A DNA stretch of 64,000 bases from Nymphalis io (lineage: Eukaryota; Arthropoda; Insecta; Lepidoptera; Nymphalidae): NCBI RefSeq assembly GCF_905147045.1, contig NC_065899.1, positions 74,501-138,500 of the forward strand, given 5' to 3'. Below are positions 57,742 through 64,000 of this stretch, piece by piece. The notes beneath the pieces are model-generated. The model was not told where the DNA came from and did not search any database. It saw only the letters and a program-made list of their open reading frames with translations. Position 1 is the first letter of the stretch. Each line of letters starts with the position of its first letter. The position numbers and the translations under genes were made by a program.

Positions 57742-58153
57742 TATACATACCTATATAATAGTCGAATATACAAATAGATGCAGTAAAACCCAGAAATTAT
57801 ATTATCTTTGGTCGTATGTTAACGACAAAAATAAGTAAAATAAATATTCCTTCCTATAATGTAAATTATAAAACTAAATACTTCTAGAGTTGTTTTAAAA
57901 GTATAATAAATATTAAGTATAATATCATTAATTCAAGCTTAAAATGCTTCAACATAGCCTGGCAATACAGTACTAAACTGTCTTTTCTGCTTGCCTTGTC
58001 TTGTCGGAGTTGTCGAATGTCGGTAATTGTCAATTTGTTAGACAGAAATCGGATCGTTGCACTTCTACATAGTGATAAACTAAATTATTTAAAAGTTAAT
58101 GATTTTTTATGAATTTATAATTATTATATAGTTTGTACTTATTAATTTAAATT

Positions 58154-61100
58154 ATGTTCTGGAGCGGTAATTATATAGGAGCAAGGGAGTTAAACGTTCT
58201 CCTAAAGGAGGGGGTGCGTATTTTGTTGTTGAAATTGATGGTTATGAGTAGCTAGAGGATTGACTACATAGAAATATTTTCTCATGTATAAATCGCACTA
58301 GTTTTTTTGTATTTAAAAACAATTTTTATTCGTGCTATTAAATATTTTATTGGTAATATGTAAGATTATTGTTTCTTACAGAACGTCACATTAACGCAAG
58401 TACTAGAGGCGTATGATATCTTGCAAGAATGCAAAGCAGACAACAAGGCTCTAATACAATTGTAAGTTACAATTTTGTTTACATATATTGTAGTTAAAAA
58501 GTTAAACTGTCAAAAATTTATTGTTTTAACAAAAAAAATATTATAATAAAATTCATACCTTTGCACTAATTTTTCCAAAATTAGTGTGAATACAAATTCA
58601 TATATAAAACTAGCATAAAGTTATGTTTTTGACAATATTAAAATGCAAACAATTTAATGAAATTAGTATTCCAATTATTACAGATATCCATAATACATAA
58701 ATTCTATAAATTAAAATCATTTATAATCGGACACAGTATAATAAAAAGTATTCACATCCTAAACAACAGAAAGATATAAGATTTGATCAGAAAGGTTTTA
58801 ACTAACTTTAGAGAAACGGAGGCTTCCTGTTTAGCTTATTACTTTTTTATAAGAAATTCTATAAGAGTGTCACATAATAGGATAGTAAATATCCAAAACA
58901 TAAATATCCCGTAATTATTGAGTTTACTCTTATTTACGCTATTTATATAGTAGTCCACATAGTTCCCCCATAATCATAGAGGTAACGTGCGACGCTATCA
59001 TATTGCTGTTTGAGTATTTAATAATATTATAAGTAGTATTACTGTGTAACAATGTGTCTGCAGTCTCACGAAGCCAGAGATTCTCGCGGAACTCATCACT
59101 CTGGTCACCGAAGAGCCACCCAAGAATGTGGAGCTCACATCTCAGTATCGACACGCGAACATCGCCAGCGAGGTGTTGGCGAGTAACCTGTTCACGTTGC
59201 GCGACCGCCTGTCCATGGACGTCATGCAGATGAACAGACTCTGTGACTTTGTTAATAGAGATCCACCCTTGAATCCTTTGCTGGCTTCTTACTTCAGCAA
59301 AACTATTGAAATCTTGCTTCAGAGAAGTCCAAAACAGGTGCAAATACTTATTTTATTTTGTATCTAGTTTATATATATAGGTTCACGCTTCATGGATCCA
59401 GGTGTTATTGTACATAAAATTGTCAGTATCGATGGATGTTTTACTTGAGCCTGGTGTAAAAGTCTACATACAAAACTAGACTGGCATAACTAATATGATA
59501 TGCTGTTCCACTTTCAGGATTGGTATATGCATAACATTGTGTGTCTGCGGGTTCTGGATTTCTTTAAATCAAGACGCGACTTCCTGCCCAACCTGCTGCG
59601 GCACATATCTACCTCCGCTATCTGTGACACTTTCAAGTGCTTCTTGAGCCTCACGGACCCCTTTAATGAGATTATCATGGAGGTTCGTTCCATTTAATTA
59701 TACGAGTAATAAGTATTATAATCATATTATTAATATAAGCTAGTAGTCACTTCTGCATGTTTCTTTTTAATTTATTTAAAATATAACGGGCTATTATTGA
59801 TTCACGACTTGTTACCTCTCGATAGAATCTCATTCTCTTTATTATTCGTTAAGGCATTAAAACTTTGAAATCGTGATTTCGTTTCGTAATTTTTAACACG
59901 TGATCATCTGTCGAAATGTGGATATTTGGAAACTTTATATTGCAGAAAATGAATACATTAAACAAAAATTAAAAATGGTTACTGTACAAATCGTGACCGC
60001 GTGGAATGGTGGCAAGAATGCTAGAAGCATTTCCTCTGGGCGAAAAATGAATTCGAAAATATATTTACAGATTCAACCCTATTTGATTTAATATTCCTTC
60101 ATGTGGTGATTTTGTTTAAAAAGAAAAATAATTAAAAGATATATTATTAAATATTTACTTTATAATAAAATTACATAAGTTTAAGTAATAATAATATCTT
60201 GGGATATTTGGGACCAGATGGCCGCGTGTGAATAATGTCCCAAATATTATTATAAGTTTAAGTTGCGACGGAAATCGTAAAACTACTTATTTGCAAAGAA
60301 TATATTTTGTCTGTGACGATGGTTATTATTGTCATATTAAATCTAACGTGTCAGTTGTCAGTTCTACTTTGCGCGGCCGTGGATTAAATTGTTGTAATTT
60401 TTTTTTAAATAATCCATTGGCATCTCGTTTCATTATAGCTGATATGGCGCAATTTATTCCAAATCATAAAAAAACTTTAATAATAATATAGTAGAAGCAT
60501 TTTACTTGAAATGTTACCTTATTTACAGATTTTTTTTATTTGACAAACATTATGGTTAAATGGAATCCTATTGGATCTATATTAACATTTATTCACTACA
60601 TTTTCTTGGGTTTTACACCCACAATTCTTCATCTTTGAGCATCATCGCCAGACAATTTGACCTTCGGAAGTAAGATATAAATGCTACGTATAGCCGTTTG
60701 GTGGGAGAAGATCTGATCGGTGGGTGAACCAGGTGGACCCAGCAGAGCTTCCACTAAACTCTACCTCGAAGTAAACAGTTTCGTTCGCTCATTGGTTTAG
60801 TTTCGGTAAACATTACATTTTATGGAACTCCATGGGAGACGAGGGCCCATCGCTCACGTTAATATTGCTCTTGCCATCTTAATGATAAATAATTTGTAAC
60901 TAAAGTTTAACACGGAGAGTCGGACTCGCGGAGGCTCGGCGAGAAAGTGAAGCTACTACTACCGAATATACCAAAAATGCGTCCGGCTTCCGTTTCAGTG
61001 GCTGGACGAGTATCAGTTCCTCGACAGTCTCATCCACATAATCTGCGGCACGTACGACGACGGCCCGCCCGCCGACGGGCGCGAGACGCTCGACTCCAAC

Positions 61101-63939
61101 CACAACGCGGAGAAGGGGGAGGGGGAGCGGGAGCGGGAGCGGGAGCGGGAGCGGGAGCGGGCCCGGGCGCGCGCGCGGGCGGGCGGCGCGGCCAACGCGG
61201 CGGCGCTGCTGGTGGACGCGGCGCTGGACGCGGACGGCGGGCCCGGCGCGCGCGCGCTCTGCGCCCGCCTGCGCGCCGACGACGCCGGCCGCCGCCTGCT
61301 GCAGGCCGCCTTCACGGCGCCGCCCGCCGCGCGCCGCGCCGCGCTCGTGCACTGCTGCCGCCTGCTGCTGGCGCTGCTGCAGCCCGCCGACGGCGCCGAC
61401 GCGGAGCTGGAGGCGCTGGAGCGCGCCATCGCGCCGCACCTGCCGCTGCTGCACAACGCGCTGCTGCGCGCGGCCGACGGCGCGGCGGGCGGCGTGGGCG
61501 CCGAGCGCGTGCACGCCGCGGCGCTGCTGGCGCGCCTGGCGCAGTCCGAGGTGGACGACGTGCCCACGGCGCTCATCACCCTCGGTGCGCCGCCGACTGT
61601 ACCATAACCGAGCGCCAGTGCCGCGCGATTGTATCGAATTGTAGCTCGACCGATTTTGGACTATTTCTGAAAATTCTGTTTCTGAAAGTTCTGTTTCTGA
61701 AAGTTCTATTTAAAACTTTGTGTTATTTTCGTAGTAAGCTCGTTTACGGTAGCGCATCCTTTCGACGCTCGACCGATACGACGAAATCGGTCCCGCTTTG
61801 CAAAATCTCACGAGTCGCTCCTCGCCCCGCAGGCACGGCGTGCGTGCTATTAGACATGCTGTTCGCGTATCCGCATAACAACTTCCTGCACGCCCAGGTC
61901 TGCGCGCTCATACGGAACGCGATGGAGAACAGACGCTTCGGCGACCGCTACACGAAACACGTGAGTGCCGCCGGGACCGGGCCGCCGGACGCGGAGGCGA
62001 TCCGGGAGACTCACTCGTACCTCACAATTCCAGTTGATCGAAGAGTGCGACCTGCCGACGCGGCTGATGGACGCGTTCGAGCAGAACGAGGACAGGAGGT
62101 GAGTGCCCGCCCCGCGCGCGCGGCGCGGCGGGCGGGCTGTGACGCGCTGGCTGTGCAGGGCGGTGCGCGCGGGCTACATGGGGCACGTGCTGGGCGCGCT
62201 GCGGGCGCTGCGCGCGCGGGCGGCGCCGGGCGCGGCGCTGGGCGCGCGCTGGGCCGCCTTCTGCGAGCGCTCGCTGGGCCCGCTGCTGCTGCGCCTCGAC
62301 ACGCCGCTCGTGAGTACGCGCCCTCCCCGCCCGCTCCCCGCCCCCCCCCGCCCCCCCCGCCCGCTCGCCGCTCACGGCATCGCACTCGCTGTTCGCAGGG
62401 CGGCGTGTACCCGGCGGAGAACGCGTACGAGGTGAGGACGCGGCCGGTCGTCGCGGGGACGGCGCTTGCGGGGCCCCGCCGGACGAGCGGTCACACGTTT
62501 GTAGGGAGGGGGACGTGATTAGTAATCCTTAATCGTTTGTAGGTCGGGTCGGACCAGCCGCGGGAGACGTTGACGGAGGGCTACCAGGTGAGTCGAGTTG
62601 TCCGACGGGCCCGACCCGTACGTCGATGTTTGACCGTCGGTGACTGTCGTCGACGGTCAACTATTAAAATTGCATTATTGCACATCGAGTATAATATTAG
62701 TTTTCACATCGATGTCATTCAGTATGTCGGCTCCGAGTGAGTTGAGCGGTATCACCGTGCTGCAATAATAATTTTGTACCATTTCCCGTTTCACAAAGTT
62801 TGTCAATTACTTTCAAAGAATACTCCATTAGAGATATGCGTCTAAGTAGTAACAGTTGAATAATATCGTGATGTTCCTCTGCGTGTAGATATACCTGCAG
62901 CTCGTGACGGCGACGAAGCAGGCCAAGGCCTTGGTGCGGGCGGACGGCGACGACGACGCGGGCCGCGCGGTGAGTGACCGCAATCTGCGTTCGGAATCTG
63001 TAATATGGTCGCAGTCTAATACCCTCCAAATGATATTTCTTACTTCCACAGCTGCAGGGTGAGGGCTTCTTAGACTTGGAGATCGATGACAAAAAGTGAG
63101 TGTGATGTAATCTTGCGCCTTCGGCTGCAGCGTGACGATTAGTATAAGTTTATTTATGATATAACACTAATCATTTAATCCTATATGTATATCCTTATAC
63201 ACTTTAATTTACTTCCAAAGTTCGAATAATAACATCGCCGATTCAAAACGGAATTTTTAATGTCTAGTCTCGACAAATTCAATGTCAATGTTGTTTATAG
63301 TCTTTACTCCTCTTGTGGTCGGAGTAGGCTGTACTCAATGACACAAAAAATACTTCTCTAACTGCGCGAGTCCCGAATGCAGTTTGTCTGACCCGTGTGT
63401 GTGTCCGCAGCATGTGGGACGATGAGCCCGACGACGACGGCGAGGCGCAGCCCTGCGGCGCGTCACGTGAGTCCCGCTTTTTACTGCACCAGCCGACCAC
63501 CCGACCACCCGACCACCCGACACGGACCGAATCGGACCGGGCCGTGTCTGGGCGGTGACGCACCGTTGTCGACGTTGGCGGCGTTTGATACTATTGTCTC
63601 TTTATATACGTCCTTTGAAATTTATGCATTTAATAAAATCAGAAGTAACGGATACCGGTGGCGTGAGATATGTATTACGTAAAATTATTTATTTCGGAGG
63701 AACGGAGAAACTTCTAACGGAGTCGAACGAGTGTTTCGAATCACGGACTTAAGTGATTTTTTACTTTGAGCTATTTTGAAATTATAAAATGATAAAATGT
63801 TGCGCATTTTAAAGTCTGTTTGTCGATAAAGTTAATTTCTGAAATGTTGCATGTGTCGACCTCGCCACCCGCAGCGTGGGACGAGCCCGGCGGGCAGCGG
63901 GGCGAGCGGGGCGAGCGGGGCGAGGGCGCAGCCTGCCAG
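58154..63939 (+). CDS. PPP6R: Serine/threonine-protein phosphatase 6 regulatory subunit (SAPS domain), 5' part; continues past the window
   Basis: SAPS proteins bind and direct the PP6 catalytic subunit. Fourteen exons are visible: 58154-58213, 58382-58461, 59064-59337, 59518-59682, 60999-61584, 61833-61960, 62034-62098, 62159-62309, 62399-62431, 62543-62587, 62889-62969, 63052-63095, 63411-63466 and 63875-63939, total 611 codons, phases consistent. The start MFWSGNYIG...LNVLLKEG matches the family's MFW opening, followed by NVTLTQVLEAYDILQECKAD, DPPLNPLLASYFSKTIEILL, RRDFLPNLLRHISTSAICD, HNNFLHAQVCALI and AGYMGHVL/WAAFCERSLG. The SAPS domain ends near 505. Exon 5 encodes an (ER)6 run. Downstream sequence is acidic (NMWDDEPDDDGE), like vertebrate family members. 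Exons 1-4 are AT-leaning, exons 5-14 very GC-rich. The window ends exactly on the next acceptor AG. Confidence 0.93.
59988..60056 (+). repeat. Dispersed repeat copy 2 (partner at 2,996-3,088)
   Basis: Shares 'tggaatggtggcaagaa' and 'ctctgggcgaaaaatgaa' with the copy near 3,000, lacking the intervening 25-28 bases. It lies in intron 4 of the PP6 subunit gene. Confidence 0.6.
60188..60258 (+). repeat. 3' fragment of SINE family B
   Basis: Only the tail is present (GGGACCAGATGGCCGCGTGTG, cf. 43,007-43,030), with a 5' truncation as is normal for retroposed copies. It lies in intron 4 of the PP6 subunit gene. Confidence 0.7.
61125..61160 (+). repeat. (GAGCGG)6 hexanucleotide repeat in the PP6 subunit exon 5
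   Basis: Six perfect GAGCGG units encode (Glu-Arg)6 at about residues 236-247, inside an acidic/basic low-complexity insertion (NAEKGEGERER..., ARARARAGG) between SAPS helices. Confidence 0.95.
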
Positions 63940-63998
63940 GTGAGGAGCTCCGCGTGCGTCTGTGCGACCTCCATTTAAATAATTCTACTAAATATTAC

Positions 63999-64000
63999 AG
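63999..64000 (+). other. Splice acceptor at the window edge
   Basis: The last bases (AAATATTACAG) form a good acceptor. Exon 14 ends in phase 0 at 63,939 with donor GTGAGG, so exon 15 should start at the first base beyond the window. Confidence 0.7.

Noticed and set aside
61013..61579. 188-codon antisense frame over the PP6 subunit exon 5
   Set aside because: GC-rich shadow; the sense frame continues the SAPS domain with matching phases.
1..64000. CRISPR array, bacterial operon or phage-type system
   Set aside because: No direct-repeat/spacer pattern and no prokaryotic signals; introns and animal genes throughout.

Overview
The window looks like nuclear DNA of a lepidopteran insect, probably a butterfly. 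It is AT-rich with islands of very GC-rich exons. Genes have many short exons with GT-AG introns, and interspersed repeats of kinds common in Lepidoptera sit in introns and spacers. The encoded proteins are animal housekeeping proteins, and cathepsin D (384 aa) and cathepsin L (342 aa) have the lengths usual in moths and butterflies. The species call is inference; no marker here fixes it.

Layout, left to right. 1-7,400: no supported gene; an old SINE/LINE-tail copy, short tandem repeats, a CpG-rich patch and one weak candidate exon. 8,121-10,217 (-): a five-exon tetraspanin. 11,005-17,920 (+): nine-exon NCAPH2 (condensin II kleisin), with a SINE, a LINE-tail repeat and an antisense reverse-transcriptase fragment in its introns. 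17,921-21,260: spacer with a microsatellite and a possible MITE. 21,482-29,290 (+): nine-exon cathepsin D with a TATA promoter, one GC-AG intron, and a 4 kb intron holding a SINE, a LINE-tail copy and a PIF/Harbinger-type MITE. 29,892-37,343 (-): eight-exon PHRF1 (RING plus PHD; 2,027 aa), tail-to-tail with cathepsin D. 38,636-41,524 (+): five-exon ZC4H2, head-to-head with PHRF1. 41,525-45,975: SINE-rich spacer. 45,976-50,396 (-): six-exon cathepsin L with a 5' noncoding exon and TATA box. 51,776-52,496 (-): the 3' end of a Ty3/gypsy-type retrotransposon. 52,601-55,188 (+): three-exon DDX10 RNA helicase. 55,393-57,741: a complete mariner-superfamily transposon with about 0.6 kb terminal inverted repeats and a frameshifted transposase. 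58,154 to the right edge (+): the first 14 exons of a SAPS-domain PP6 regulatory subunit, which runs out of the window.

The genes do not form a pathway. They are unrelated loci: chromatin and transcription (NCAPH2, PHRF1), ribosome biogenesis (DDX10), lysosomal proteolysis (two cathepsins), signalling (PP6 subunit, ZC4H2) and membrane organisation (tetraspanin). Exon models were built by hand from splice sites, reading phase and family alignment recalled from memory; the phases of all exons agree.

I found no clearly new biological system. The observations most worth checking are two perfect palindromic CLEAR-type boxes at the cathepsin L locus, the long-TIR mariner, the Harbinger-like MITE with repeated subterminal motifs, and several coding tandem repeats that are likely length-polymorphic.
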